Positions 17,565-25,820 of a DNA stretch of 64,000 bases are shown here, piece after piece (the stretch's first letter is position 1; each line of letters opens with the position of its first letter). Source of the stretch: Bacteroidota bacterium (lineage in GTDB: Bacteria; Bacteroidota; Bacteroidia; Chitinophagales; Chitinophagaceae); the NCBI GenBank assembly GCA_023391015.1, contig JAEWBT010000058.1, positions 1-64,000 on the forward strand, given 5' to 3'. The translations under genes and the position numbers were made by a program. The notes beneath the pieces are model-generated. The model was not told where the DNA came from and made no database searches. It worked only from the letters and a program-made list of their open reading frames with translations.

Positions 17565-17939
17565 TTAAGAGGCGGCAAAAAGCCGGTAGCCGAGCGCACA
17601 CAATAAGATTCCACCAACGACGGATGTGCAGAGGTACAAAACGCTCATCCACAAGAGCTGCCCGCGCAGAAACTGTACATTTTCCAGCGCAAAAGTAGAA
17701 AACGTGGTAAAGCCGCCGCAAAGCCCTGTTGCCAAGAGCAGCCAGCCGGTTTGTTCCAGCCAGTTGCTTTTGGAAAGCGCGCCGGCCAGGATACCAATCA
17801 GAAAGCAACCCAGCAGATTTGCCAGCAGCGTAGCCCACGGAAACGCATTTGGGTGCGATTTCGGCACGGCCAGCGACACGCCGTAGCGCAACACCGAGCC
17901 AATGGCACCACCAAGGGCAACGAGGAGATAGGCACGCAT
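17565..17939 (-). CDS. crcB: Fluoride exporter CrcB/Fluc
   Basis: ATG 17939 (MRAYLLVALGGAIGSVLRYG) gives 124 residues, the normal Fluc length. Four membrane segments are visible. Family motifs are present: GGAIGSVLRYG, the GC-F-pore-type TLLANLLGCFLIGIL with its conserved Asn, and GLCGGFTTFSTFALE with the TFSTF fluoride-lining stretch. The product is a dual-topology dimeric channel that exports cytoplasmic fluoride. A -7 box ends 5 bases before the start, which leaves no room for the fluoride riboswitch often found ahead of crcB. Confidence 0.94.
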   Translation of the reverse strand: MRAYLLVALGGAIGSVLRYGVSLAVPKSHPNAFPWATLLANLLGCFLIGILAGALSKSNWLEQTGWLLLATGLCGGFTTFSTFALENVQFLRGQLLWMSVLYLCTSVVGGILLCALGYRLFAAS

Positions 17940-17944
17940 AGCCG

Positions 17945-17952
17945 CGAAAATA
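17945..17952 (-). promoter_or_regulatory. -7 box TATTTTCG abutting crcB
   Basis: On the minus strand TATTTTCG is separated from the crcB ATG by five bases (CGGCT), implying a near-leaderless mRNA, as at rlmB, acpH, metG and the PadR gene. Confidence 0.6.
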
Positions 17953-18027
17953 AAAAGTTGCAGTGCATTTTCCGGAAAATGCACCGCAACCTGCAAGTCT
18001 TTCTACCTTCTACTGATTACTTTCTAC

Positions 18028-19116
18028 TTACTCCACCCAATCCGCGATAAACACGTTGGTGTCGTTGGTGCCGCCATTATTGCGGTTGGAAGAAAACAGG
18101 ATTTTCTTGCCGTCGGGCGAAAACATCGGGAAGGCGTCAAAGCCCCGGTCGCGGGAGATTTTCTTCAGCCCGGTGCCGTCCAGATTAATCAGGTACATAT
18201 TGAACGGGAAGCCGCGCTTGTACTCGTGGTTGGAGGCAAAAATGATGCGCTTGCCGTCGGGCGTGAAGTTGGGTGCCCAGTTGGCCTGACCCAGATTGGT
18301 GATTTGCTCTACATTAGAACCGTCGGCATCGGCCACAAACACTTCCATATTGGTGGGCATCACGAGACCCTGCGCCAGCAGGTCTTTGTATTCTTTCACT
18401 TCCTGATCGGTCTTGGGCCGCGAAGCACGCCACACAATTTTAGAGCCGTCGGGCGAAAACCACGCACCGCCGTCATAGCCCAGGTCGCTGGTGATTTGCT
18501 TCAGGCCCGTGCCGTCGATGTTCATGGTGAACAATTCCAGGTCGCCGGTGCGCATAGAGGTGAAAATAATCTTGTCGCCTTTGGGAGAAATGGTGGCTTC
18601 GGCGTCATAGCCTTCATAATCAGTAAGGCGCTTTTTCACAGCCCCTTTCAGGTCGGCTACAAACAGGTCGTATTCCGGGTAGATAGGCCATACATACTTT
18701 TTCAGCTTGCTTCTATCGGGCACCGGCGGACAATCCTTGCTACCGAGGTGGGTAGATGCGTAGATGACCGATTTTTTGTCGGGCATGATGTAGGCGCAGG
18801 TCGTGCGGCCCGTGCCGGTGCTCACGAGGTGTGGGCGGAAAGAATCGGTGGCTTTCTTAGGCAGTTCGGCGTAATAAATCTGGTCGCAGGGGATGCCTTC
18901 TTTCGGGGCCGTTTTCTGGAACACGACTGCTTTGCCATCGGGACCAAAATAACACTCGGCGTTGTCGCCGCCAAAGGTGAGCTGCCGGATGTTTTTGAAA
19001 TGAACTTCCTCGTCGTAATGCAGGGTTTGCGGGGCCGGGGAAGAGGGGTGGGAATGTTGCTGGGCAAAAGCCGCAGTGGAGAGCGCTACAAGAGCAAGGC
19101 TTCCGATCAAACGCAT
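18028..19116 (-). CDS. Secreted TolB-like WD40/PD40 beta-propeller protein
   Basis: 362 residues with signal peptide MRLIGSLALVALSTAAFAQ and a His/Ser/Pro-rich linker. The rest consists of repeated PD40 blades: FGGDNAECYFGPDGKAVVFQ, AEATISPKGDKIIFTSMR, DGGAWFSPDGSKIVWRAS, ANWAPNFTPDGKRIIFASN and DAFPMFSPDGKKILFSSNR. These match the TolB C-terminal propeller, but the TolB N-terminal domain and a pal neighbour are missing, so it is not a true TolB. It is probably periplasmic or surface-exposed. The ligand is unknown. A -7 box lies 32 bases upstream at 19148. Confidence 0.82.
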   Translation of the reverse strand: MRLIGSLALVALSTAAFAQQHSHPSSPAPQTLHYDEEVHFKNIRQLTFGGDNAECYFGPDGKAVVFQKTAPKEGIPCDQIYYAELPKKATDSFRPHLVSTGTGRTTCAYIMPDKKSVIYASTHLGSKDCPPVPDRSKLKKYVWPIYPEYDLFVADLKGAVKKRLTDYEGYDAEATISPKGDKIIFTSMRTGDLELFTMNIDGTGLKQITSDLGYDGGAWFSPDGSKIVWRASRPKTDQEVKEYKDLLAQGLVMPTNMEVFVADADGSNVEQITNLGQANWAPNFTPDGKRIIFASNHEYKRGFPFNMYLINLDGTGLKKISRDRGFDAFPMFSPDGKKILFSSNRNNGGTNDTNVFIADWVE

Positions 19117-19147
19117 AGCGAGTGGGAGAGAATGATTAGTGTGGCCG

Positions 19148-19155
19148 CAAAAGTA
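19148..19155 (-). promoter_or_regulatory. -7 box TACTTTTG of the propeller gene
   Basis: On the minus strand TACTTTTG lies 32 bases before the ATG at 19116 and matches TAnnTTTG exactly. Confidence 0.55.
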
Positions 19156-19325
19156 CCTGGCAGCGCTGTGGGCGTTGTCATAGAACTGTTTAGAAAAACC
19201 GGATGCCTTTTAAAGGGGATTGGGGTAGATTTAGATTTCCGGAAATGGCCCTGTTTCTGAGGGATGCTTTGCAGAATGATAAAAAGAATTCACATCTCCT
19301 GGATAGGCTCTGAGAAACAGTTTTG

Positions 19326-19619
19326 CCCTCAATCGTACCTGGCTGAGGGCATATTTATTTCCATACGCCCCCATTCATACCTGACTGAAGGCATATTCAT
19401 TTTCATACGCCCTCATTCGTACCTGACTGAGGGTGTATTCATTTCCATATGCCCTCATTCGTACCTGACTGAGGGCATATTCATTTTCATAAGCCCTCAG
19501 TCGTGCCTGACTGAGGGTGTATTCATTTCCATATGCCCTCATTCATGCCTGACTGAATGTATATTTATTTCCATGCGCCCTCAATCGTGCCTGATTGAAG
19601 GCATATTCGCGCTGATATG
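19326..19619. repeat. Seven-copy 42-bp tandem array
   Basis: Seven uninterrupted units of 42 bp, each starting CCCTCA and containing CCTGACTGAGGG then a TATTCATTTCCATA segment. The first 24 bases of each unit form an imperfect palindrome (CCCTCA.TC ... GACTGAGGG). Copies differ at scattered positions, with the last two most diverged. Because 42 is divisible by three, one frame stays open through the array (14-residue period, PHSYLTEGIFISI), but no signal peptide, domain or convincing start supports a protein. There are no spacers, so it is not a CRISPR array. The rest of 19156-19766 shows nothing else. Confidence 0.9.
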
Positions 19620-19766
19620 GCAAAACGCAACTATTCCACGGGATATGTCGAAACCAATAAGTGCCAACGGGACATTGCAGGTGAGAAAAGAGGATTCCCT
19701 GCAACAACTCCCCATTTCTATTGCCTGCCTGATGATCCGGAAACACGCTGCCCCGATGCTTTTGGC

Positions 19767-20966
19767 TTAATCCTCACCGCCAAAATCCTTCCGGCTTTCG
19801 TTTCTGCCCTGCACAATGTTATACACCACAGGCGGCTGCCGGTAGATGCTGCCGGTATATTTATTTCCCAAAACAATAATGGTAAAATTGTCTTGAATAA
19901 ACCGGTAGAAACACGTGTTGTTGCCATGCCACCAGCCGTTGTGGTACACCACTTTATAGCCATCTTCATAGCACAACATCCGCCAGCCGAGGCCATAGTT
20001 TTTTACGCCCGGCTTTTCAAACGAACACGGCGCGTAAGCCACCTGCTGGGTGTTGCTGTCGATGAGAAGCTGTTTATAAAAGCTTTGATCCCAGCGATAC
20101 ATATCCTGTACGGTGCTATAAATACCTTTGTCGCCATACACGCCGTCGGAAAAAGTAACCGGCTCTACAGCCCAGTTGGCTTTGTAGCTCACCGTCGCAT
20201 TGGGCGGCAGGCCGTTGGCCGGGTCATACACGTAGGTATTGCGCAAGCCCACGCCGTCAAAAATGTATTGCTTCATAAAGTCGGCATACTTCATTTCCGT
20301 AACCGCCTCAATAATGGAAGCCAGCATCGCGTAGTTGCTGTTGGAGTACTTGAAACGGCTGTTGGCCTTAAACTCCAATGCCGGCTTGTGTTTAATGAAA
20401 AGCTGCACCAGTTCCGGGTTGTAGAGCGGCGCATTGCCCTTGCGAATGGCCGGTACCCACTTCAGATAATCTGGCAGGCCGCTGCGGTGATTCAGCAACA
20501 TGCGGGGCGTGAGTTCGGTATAAGGAAAGCCGGGCAGGTATTCCTTCACCGGGGCGTCCAGATCGAGGTAACCGCGCTGCGCCAGAAACAAAACCGCTGC
20601 GCCGGTAAAAGTTTTGGAGGTAGAAGCCAATTGGGAGGGCGAGGTGGGAGACCAATTCCTTCCGGCGGCCTTGTCGGCAAAGCCAAAATACCGTTCATAC
20701 AGCACGTGGCCTTTGTAGCCGATCAACACCGAGCCGTTAAAACCAGCGCGGGTTTGCACGCGGTAGAAAGAATCCAGCCGGTCGCGGGTGGCGCGCCATT
20801 GTGGCGTATTGGTGTCGGCGTAAGCAATATTGATCGGGCGGAACGTGCGGGCAGTTTCGCCAAAACGGGGCGGCTTGGGTGGATGAGCGGCTGCCTTTTC
20901 GCCGCCGGGTTTGCACGCCAAGGCAAGGCAGGTGCAAAGGGCTATAAAAGAAGTGGTTATTTTCAA
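19767..20966 (-). CDS. Serine beta-lactamase/D-ala carboxypeptidase-like lipoprotein
   Basis: The likely start is TTG 20966, giving MKITTSFIALCTCLALACKPG, a lipoprotein signal; no ATG is suitably placed, and the longer in-frame M at 21080 overlaps acpH. The body of about 380 residues is a class C beta-lactamase/esterase fold: STSK (SxxK nucleophile motif, after SPSQLA), YSNSNY as the YxN motif, and HNGWWHGNN replacing the KTG box. LLNHRSGLPDY is also characteristic. Such proteins are usually peptidases or esterases rather than antibiotic-resistance enzymes. A TATTTTTG -7 box lies at 21013. Confidence 0.82.
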   Translation of the reverse strand: MKITTSFIALCTCLALACKPGGEKAAAHPPKPPRFGETARTFRPINIAYADTNTPQWRATRDRLDSFYRVQTRAGFNGSVLIGYKGHVLYERYFGFADKAAGRNWSPTSPSQLASTSKTFTGAAVLFLAQRGYLDLDAPVKEYLPGFPYTELTPRMLLNHRSGLPDYLKWVPAIRKGNAPLYNPELVQLFIKHKPALEFKANSRFKYSNSNYAMLASIIEAVTEMKYADFMKQYIFDGVGLRNTYVYDPANGLPPNATVSYKANWAVEPVTFSDGVYGDKGIYSTVQDMYRWDQSFYKQLLIDSNTQQVAYAPCSFEKPGVKNYGLGWRMLCYEDGYKVVYHNGWWHGNNTCFYRFIQDNFTIIVLGNKYTGSIYRQPPVVYNIVQGRNESRKDFGGED

Positions 20967-21012
20967 AACAGTACGGGATTTTCCGGAGTTGGGGAAGAGA
21001 TTCCGGAAACCG

Positions 21013-21020
21013 CAAAAATA
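21013..21020 (-). promoter_or_regulatory. -7 box TATTTTTG of the serine hydrolase gene
   Basis: On the minus strand TATTTTTG followed by CGG lies about 46 bases before the proposed TTG start at 20966. Confidence 0.5.
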
Positions 21021-21042
21021 ACGTGCCCTTTTTGTAAGGTTT

Positions 21043-21630
21043 TTATAAGGCCTGCGCCCCGCGCCATTTCCGCAGGGCATCGCCCACCTCTTGCCAGCAC
21101 TGCGAAAGGATGTGATAATACCCTATGAAAATCCGGTAGGCGTCGCTTACATCCGGCAGGTATTGGGCGCGCCGTTGCAAGCCGCCAAGCGATTTTTGCA
21201 CCCCACCCAGCGTGCGATAGTGAAACAACCAGTTTTGCGCTGCCATGGCATCAAACGTCTGGGCAAACTTTTCCGGAAAAAAAGGCCGTTGCGTTGCCAC
21301 CTGCGCATACACATTTTGGGTGAAAAGGCGCAAGGCAGCCTCGCTTTCAAAAAGGGCCGGGTCGTTGGCCAGAAAATGGTCGTAAAGCACATCCACAATT
21401 GCCGGTGCGTAGCGGCCATAGATTTCCCGGAAGGGCAGGGCGGCGCGCAGGGTGGCCGGGTGGGCGTCGGTGAATTGGTCAATCTCCCGATGCAGCAACA
21501 CGCCTTTCCGGATTTCTTCCGGCAGCGCCGCCAAGGCCCGGCTGCCTTTCACGTAATCACCCATCATATTGCCGGTCAGCATTTCTGCGTTTCCGGAAGG
21601 CGAAAAGAAAGCATGACCGAGGTAGTTCAT
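21043..21630 (-). CDS. acpH: Acyl carrier protein phosphodiesterase
   Basis: ATG 21630 ([10 protein letters not shown]) yields 195 residues, the usual AcpH length; longer readings run into repeat DNA. The family pattern is plain: NYLGHAFFS, then [10 protein letters not shown] (metal-binding Asp), [13 protein letters not shown] with conserved His and Asp residues of this HD-like fold, and DVLYDHFLA. AcpH is a Mn-dependent enzyme that removes phosphopantetheine from acyl carrier protein. It is divergent from metG, sharing a repeat-filled promoter region, and its -7 box ends five bases before the ATG. Confidence 0.85.
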   Translation of the reverse strand: MNYLGHAFFSPSGNAEMLTGNMMGDYVKGSRALAALPEEIRKGVLLHREIDQFTDAHPATLRAALPFREIYGRYAPAIVDVLYDHFLANDPALFESEAALRLFTQNVYAQVATQRPFFPEKFAQTFDAMAAQNWLFHYRTLGGVQKSLGGLQRRAQYLPDVSDAYRIFIGYYHILSQCWQEVGDALRKWRGAQAL

Positions 21631-21635
21631 AGGAG

Positions 21636-21643
21636 CGAAAATA
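21636..21643 (-). promoter_or_regulatory. -7 box TATTTTCG abutting acpH
   Basis: On the minus strand TATTTTCG is followed by CTCCT and then ATG at 21630, implying a near-leaderless transcript. Confidence 0.6.
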
Positions 21644-21647
21644 AGGT

Positions 21648-21748
21648 TAGCGCTTCGCGTTGGAGCCGTTGGCGAATGTTTTCCAACGCCCGAAGGGCTC
21701 CAACGGCTCGTTTCCAACGTGCAAAGCACTCCAACGCCCTTCGGGCGC
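21648..21748. repeat. GTTGGAG/CTCCAAC repeat cluster between acpH and metG
   Basis: Alternating inverted copies of CGTTGGAG and CTCCAACG with CCGAAGGGC / GCCCTTCGGGC cores fill the divergent promoter region, so the sequence folds into several overlapping hairpins. Both flanking -7 boxes lie just outside it. Confidence 0.65.
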
Positions 21749-21756
21749 TATTTTCG
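21749..21756 (+). promoter_or_regulatory. -7 box TATTTTCG abutting metG
   Basis: TATTTTCG is followed by only four bases (CGCC) before the metG ATG at 21761. The upstream -33 region falls inside the repeat cluster. Confidence 0.6.
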
Positions 21757-21760
21757 CGCC

Positions 21761-23854
21761 ATGAATTTTAAGCGCACGCTCGTTACCGCTGCTCTTCCGT
21801 ATGCCAACGGCCCCGTCCACATCGGCCACCTCGCCGGCTGCTATTTGCCCGCCGATATTTACGTGCGCTTTTTGCGGGCGCAGAAGAAAGACGTGCAGTT
21901 TATCTGCGGCTCCGACGAGCACGGCGTGCCCATCACCATCCGCGCCATGAAGGAAGGCACTACACCGCAGGAAGTCGTAGACCGCTACCACAAGATCATT
22001 GGCGAAAGCTTTGCCGGAATGGGCATCTCATTTGACATCTACTCCCGCACTTCTTCCGATACGCACCGCGAGACCTCGCAGGCTTTTTTCCGGAATCTTT
22101 ACGAAAAAGGTCTTTTTGAAGAACGGGAAAGCGAGCAGTACTACGACCCCGAAAAAGACGTGTTTCTGGCCGACCGCTACATCGTGGGCACTTGTCCGGT
22201 GTGCGAAAATTCCAACGCCTACGGCGACCAATGCGAGAAATGCGGTACCTCTCTTTCGCCCGAACAACTTATCAATCCGCGCAGCGCCCTGAGCAGCGCC
22301 ACGCCGGTGAAGAAGGTTACCAAACACTGGTATTTTCCCCTCAACGACTACGAGCCATGGCTGAAAGGTTGGCTGATTGAAGGCAAAAAAGACGATTGGA
22401 AGCCCAATGTGTACGGGCAATGCAAAAGCTGGATTGATGCCGGCTTGCACCCCCGCGCCATGACCCGCGACAGCACTTGGGGAGTACCCGTTCCGCTGCC
22501 CGACGCCGAAGGAAAAGTCCTTTACGTCTGGTTTGATGCGCCGATTGGCTATATCTCCGCCACCAAAGAACTGCTGCCCGATAGCTGGGAAGATTACTGG
22601 AAAAGCGAAGACACCAAACTGGTGCATTTCATTGGGAAAGACAATATTGTTTTCCACTGCATCATCTTCCCGTCGATGCTGAAGGCACACGGCGATTTTG
22701 TGCTTCCGGAAAGCGTGCCCGCCAACGAGTTTTTGAACATTGAAGGGCAGAAGGTCAGCACCTCGCGCAACTGGGCTGTTTGGGTGGATGAGTACCTGCG
22801 CGATTTCCCCGACATGCAGGATGCGCTGCGCTACGTGCTCTGCGCCAACGCGCCGGAAACCAAGGACAATGACTTTACCTGGAAAGAGTTCCAGGACCGC
22901 GTGAACAGCGAGCTGGTGGCCATTTTCGGCAACTTCGTGAACCGGACGATGGTGCTCACTCACAAGCTTTGCAAAGGCCGCGTCGCGCCCATCCACGGCG
23001 ATATTCTCGACAACGCCGACCGCGCTGTGTTTGAAGCCATTCAGGAAACCAAAGCGCAGATTGAAACTGCCATCAGCGAGTATCGTTTCCGGGAAGGGCT
23101 GGCCGCGCTCATGAATCTGGCGCGTACCGGCAATAAATATTTGCAAGAAAAAGCGCCGTGGAGCCTTTCCAAAACACCGGAGGCGCAGGCCGAAAACCAG
23201 AAATCGATTGATAATTGCCTGCACGTGTGCCTGCAACTCGCTGCCAACCTGGCCATCTTCTCGAACCCGTTTTTGCCATTTACCTCCCGGAAATTGTTGA
23301 AGCAATTCAAGGTGGTGGAGCGAATGCTGGACTGGGAAAACGGTGGGCGGATGGACCTCTTAAAAATCAATTACCCCTTGCCGGAACCGCAGTTGCTTTT
23401 CCGGAAAATAGAAGGAGAAGAAATTACACGCCAAATGGAAAAATTAGAAAACGCTGCTGCCGAAGCCGCCGCTGCGCAACAACCCGCTGCAGAAGCGCCA
23501 CAACCGCAATCCGCCCCTGCCAAAGCCGAAATCACTTTTGATGATTTTGTGAAAATCGACCTGCGTGCCGGGAAAATTCTGGAAGCCGAGAAAGTCGCCA
23601 AAGCCGATAAGCTGTTGAAACTGTCCGTGGACCTAGGCGAAGCCTCCCCGCGCACCATTGTTTCTGGTATTGCCGAGCACTTTGCGCCGGAGGAAATCGT
23701 GGGTAAAATGGTAACCGTGGTGGCCAACCTTGCGCCGCGCAAAATGCGGGGCATCGAAAGCCAGGGCATGATCCTGATGGCCGAAGATGCGGGCGGAAAA
23801 CTCGTGTTTGTAGCGCCCGTGCGCGAGGTGCCGGGCGGGGGAGAAGTGCGGTAA
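21761..23854 (+). CDS. metG: Methionyl-tRNA synthetase
   Basis: ATG 21761 ([18 protein letters not shown]) gives 697 residues; an in-frame upstream start at 21719 lies in the repeats. Class I signatures: [15 protein letters not shown] (HIGH), and [10 protein letters not shown] in the KMSKS position, here K-V-S-T-S as in many MetRS. Zinc-knuckle cysteines occur in [18 protein letters not shown] near residue 145. After the anticodon-binding domain an Ala/Gln/Pro linker leads to a C-terminal Trbp111-type tRNA-binding domain ([14 protein letters not shown] ... [20 protein letters not shown]). It charges initiator and elongator tRNA-Met. Its terminator is shared with the toxin gene. Confidence 0.97.
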   Translation: MNFKRTLVTAALPYANGPVHIGHLAGCYLPADIYVRFLRAQKKDVQFICGSDEHGVPITIRAMKEGTTPQEVVDRYHKIIGESFAGMGISFDIYSRTSSDTHRETSQAFFRNLYEKGLFEERESEQYYDPEKDVFLADRYIVGTCPVCENSNAYGDQCEKCGTSLSPEQLINPRSALSSATPVKKVTKHWYFPLNDYEPWLKGWLIEGKKDDWKPNVYGQCKSWIDAGLHPRAMTRDSTWGVPVPLPDAEGKVLYVWFDAPIGYISATKELLPDSWEDYWKSEDTKLVHFIGKDNIVFHCIIFPSMLKAHGDFVLPESVPANEFLNIEGQKVSTSRNWAVWVDEYLRDFPDMQDALRYVLCANAPETKDNDFTWKEFQDRVNSELVAIFGNFVNRTMVLTHKLCKGRVAPIHGDILDNADRAVFEAIQETKAQIETAISEYRFREGLAALMNLARTGNKYLQEKAPWSLSKTPEAQAENQKSIDNCLHVCLQLAANLAIFSNPFLPFTSRKLLKQFKVVERMLDWENGGRMDLLKINYPLPEPQLLFRKIEGEEITRQMEKLENAAAEAAAAQQPAAEAPQPQSAPAKAEITFDDFVKIDLRAGKILEAEKVAKADKLLKLSVDLGEASPRTIVSGIAEHFAPEEIVGKMVTVVANLAPRKMRGIESQGMILMAEDAGGKLVFVAPVREVPGGGEVR

Positions 23855-23881
23855 TTTCCGGAAATATCCTCTTAAAAAGAG

Positions 23882-23911
23882 AAAGGGCACTACGGTTCGT
23901 AGTGCCCTTTT
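23882..23911. terminator. Bidirectional terminator overlapping the toxin 3' end
   Basis: AAAGGGCACTACG pairs with CGTAGTGCCCTTT with a three-base loop, flanked by A- and T-rich runs. It terminates metG rightward. Its right half encodes the last toxin residues (GHYEP) and the toxin stop lies in the hairpin at 23890-23892. Confidence 0.85.
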
Positions 23912-24158
23912 ACAGATAAAATCGTGACTGTTGCCTCATCCACACGGTACACCAACCGATGCTCCTTATTAAGGCGCCGCGACCAATAACCGGAGAGGCT
24001 GTGTTTAAGCTGCTCTGGCTTTCCGGTTCCGGAAAAAGGGGTTTCTGCAATTTCTTTGATAAGACTGGAAATCTTTTGGATAATCTGCTTATTTCCAGTG
24101 CGTTTGAGCGCTTCGACTCCTTTGAGGCCGCTGCGCTGAATGTTACTTGAAACATCAT
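23890..24158 (-). pseudogene. yoeB: YoeB-family mRNA interferase toxin, frameshifted near its N-terminus
   Basis: The body is a clear YoeB/Txe toxin: KRTGNKQIIQKISSLI, GTGKPEQLKHSLSGYWSRR, NKEHRLVY and terminal KGHYEP, keeping the Glu, Arg, His and Tyr expected of this ribosome-dependent RNase. However, the family's first strand (MFQVTFSAAASK) is encoded in a different frame, beginning at ATG 24158/24155 exactly at the antitoxin stop (ATGA overlap). The frames would join by a -1 shift near TCAAAGGAG (about 24116). Alternatively, an ATG at 24189 inside the antitoxin opens the body frame with an unrelated N-terminus. One-base indel, programmed frameshift or sequencing error cannot be separated here. 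Confidence 0.75.
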
Positions 24159-24391
24159 TTCTCAAGTCCAAGAAATGTATCCAATTCACTCAAAGGAACC
24201 GTAATCCCTTTCCCTTCATCTACTTCCCGCTGTGCTTCCAGAATCTTCTCCACAAACTCCGGGTTGTAAGGGCTTTCCTCGCCTTTCGCCTTTCGTGGGG
24301 TTTTGGTAAAGGGAATCTCAAACGCTTCTAAGAATTTTTTCAGCGCGGCAGCCTTCTTGGTGTCTTCAAGATTGATGGTGAAAGTGGTCAT
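24155..24391 (-). CDS. Antitoxin partner of the YoeB-like toxin
   Basis: 78 residues. The N-terminus (MTTFTINLEDTKKAAALKKFLEAFEIPF) is an RHH- or Phd-like short strand plus helices, and the acidic C-terminal tail (LEAQREVDEGKGITVPLSELDTFLGLEK) is typical of a disordered toxin-neutralising segment. Its TGA stop overlaps the canonical toxin start as ATGA, the standard translationally coupled type II arrangement with antitoxin first. It would bind the toxin and repress its own promoter. The exact antitoxin family is not certain. It is intact, unlike the toxin. Confidence 0.75.
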   Translation of the reverse strand: MTTFTINLEDTKKAAALKKFLEAFEIPFTKTPRKAKGEESPYNPEFVEKILEAQREVDEGKGITVPLSELDTFLGLEK

Positions 24392-24453
24392 GAGTGTTTT
24401 CTATTTTGGTTAAAGTTCCGGAAAAAAACAATTATTTCCGGAAATCCACCCAC

Positions 24454-24495
24454 AAAAAAGCGGCCTGTTTCCAGAGAAACAGGCCGCTTTTAATT
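24454..24495 (-). terminator. gapA terminator
   Basis: AAAAAGCGGCCTGTTTC pairs with GAAACAGGCCGCTTTT over a four-base loop, flanked by A and T runs, just after the gapA stop on the minus strand. It also insulates the toxin-antitoxin operon. Confidence 0.88.
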
Positions 24496-24509
24496 AAGAG
24501 AGAGACAAA

Positions 24510-25523
24510 TTATTTGTTCATCAGCTTCGCGAAGTAATCTACTGTGCGCACCAGTTGGCTTACGTAGCTCATCTCGTTGTCGTACCAGCTTACGGTTTTC
24601 ACCAGTTGGGCGTCGCCCACGGTAATCACTTTTGTTTGCGTGGCGTCAAACAGGGAGCCGTAAGACGTGCCGATGATGTCGGAGGAAACGATTTCGTCTT
24701 CGTTGTAGCCAAACGATTCGTTGGCGGCTGCCTTCATCGCGGCGTTGATTTCTTCGGCAGATGTTTTCTTGCCCAGAATCACGTTCAGTTCGGTCAGCGA
24801 GCCGGTAACGGTCGGTACGCGCTGCGCGCCGCCATCGAGCTTGCCTTTCAGGTCGGGGAGCACCAGGCCGATAGCCTTGGCCGCGCCGGTAGAGTTCGGA
24901 ACAATGTTTTCGGCAGCAGCACGGGCACGGCGCAGGTCGCCTTTCGGGTGTGGCGCGTCGAGGGTGTTCTGGTCGTTGGTGTAAGCGTGCACCGTGGTCA
25001 TCAGACCGGTCTTGATTTCATAGTTGTCGTGCAGCACTTTCGCCATTGGAGCCAGGCAGTTGGTGGTGCAGGACGCGCAGGAAATCACTTTTTCGGAGCC
25101 GTCAAGGATGTCGTGGTTAACGTTGAAAACAACGGTTTTCAGGTCGCCGGTAGCAGGAGCGGAGATCACCACGCGCTTGGCACCGGCAGTGAGGTGGGCC
25201 TGGGCTTTTTCGGCATCGGTGAAGAAGCCGGTGCATTCCAGTACGACGTCCACATCGTGGTTGCCCCACGGAATTTGTGCAGGGTCTTTTTCGGCGTAGA
25301 TTTTAATTTCCTTGCCATTGACGGAGATATTATCGTCGCCGGAAGTTACCTCTTCGTTGAAGCGGCCCTGCGCGGTGTCATACTTCAGCAGGTGGGCGAG
25401 AACATTCGGTTTGGTGAGGTCGTTGATGGCAACAACTTCAATGCCTTCGAGGTTGGAGATTTTCCGGAAAGCGAGGCGGCCGATGCGGCCAAACCCGTTG
25501 ATGGCAACTTTTACAGTGCTCAT
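24510..25523 (-). CDS. gapA: Glyceraldehyde-3-phosphate dehydrogenase, type I
   Basis: 337 residues, standard length. The NAD-binding start [15 protein letters not shown] and the catalytic [17 protein letters not shown] (nucleophilic Cys) are present, with the partner His region ([25 protein letters not shown]) and the conserved C-terminal [18 protein letters not shown]. It interconverts glyceraldehyde-3-phosphate and 1,3-bisphosphoglycerate in glycolysis. It stands alone with its own -7 box at 25565 and a strong terminator. Confidence 0.98.
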   Translation of the reverse strand: MSTVKVAINGFGRIGRLAFRKISNLEGIEVVAINDLTKPNVLAHLLKYDTAQGRFNEEVTSGDDNISVNGKEIKIYAEKDPAQIPWGNHDVDVVLECTGFFTDAEKAQAHLTAGAKRVVISAPATGDLKTVVFNVNHDILDGSEKVISCASCTTNCLAPMAKVLHDNYEIKTGLMTTVHAYTNDQNTLDAPHPKGDLRRARAAAENIVPNSTGAAKAIGLVLPDLKGKLDGGAQRVPTVTGSLTELNVILGKKTSAEEINAAMKAAANESFGYNEDEIVSSDIIGTSYGSLFDATQTKVITVGDAQLVKTVSWYDNEMSYVSQLVRTVDYFAKLMNK

Positions 25524-25564
25524 GAAGCGACGCAGAGGTTTTAAAAAAGGGTGATTTGAGGCCG

Positions 25565-25572
25565 CGAAGGTA
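25565..25572 (-). promoter_or_regulatory. -7 box TACCTTCG of gapA
   Basis: TACCTTCG on the minus strand, followed by CGGCC, lies about 42 bases before the gapA start. It has the TAnnTTCG form recurrent in this window. Confidence 0.55.
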
Positions 25573-25820
25573 CGGGTTTAAAACGATGTCCAATCGGATA
25601 TGGGTTTAAACGCAGGTTTCTTTTGGGGAAAGTGATGCAACTGTTGGCTTTCCCATCGCTCAACGATTTTTTTAACCTGAATTCTCCCTGTATTTGGTAA
25701 TAGAAAGACCAGGTCGCATCCGCAATACACATATTTTAAAGAATTTGCGTTTAAGCCTTGACCATTTTTAATTTCGTTTCTTTGCCCTGCTTTTCAATCC
25801 AAAAGCCACAGTATAAAACT

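Noticed and set aside
17940..18027. Fluoride riboswitch ahead of crcB
   Set aside because: The -7 box sits five bases from the start, leaving no leader; the TTTCCGGAAA-centred inverted repeat at about 17970 lies upstream of the promoter.
18028..19116. True TolB of the Tol-Pal system
   Set aside because: PD40 blades match, but the TolB N-terminal domain and tolA, tolQ, tolR or pal neighbours are missing.
19264..19770. 168-residue reading through the 42-bp array as a 14-residue repeat protein
   Set aside because: The frame is open only because 42 is divisible by three; there is no signal, domain or convincing start, and the array is palindromic.
19617..21128. 503-residue open frame on the plus strand opposite the serine hydrolase
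   Set aside because: It lies antisense to a gene with SxxK, YxN and HxG-type motifs. It has no domain or signal, and its length reflects codon bias of the real gene.
22028..23305. 425-residue minus-strand frame opposite metG
   Set aside because: Antisense shadow of methionyl-tRNA synthetase with no recognisable features.
24555..25544. 329-residue plus-strand frame opposite gapA
   Set aside because: Shadow of gapA; no motif or signal.
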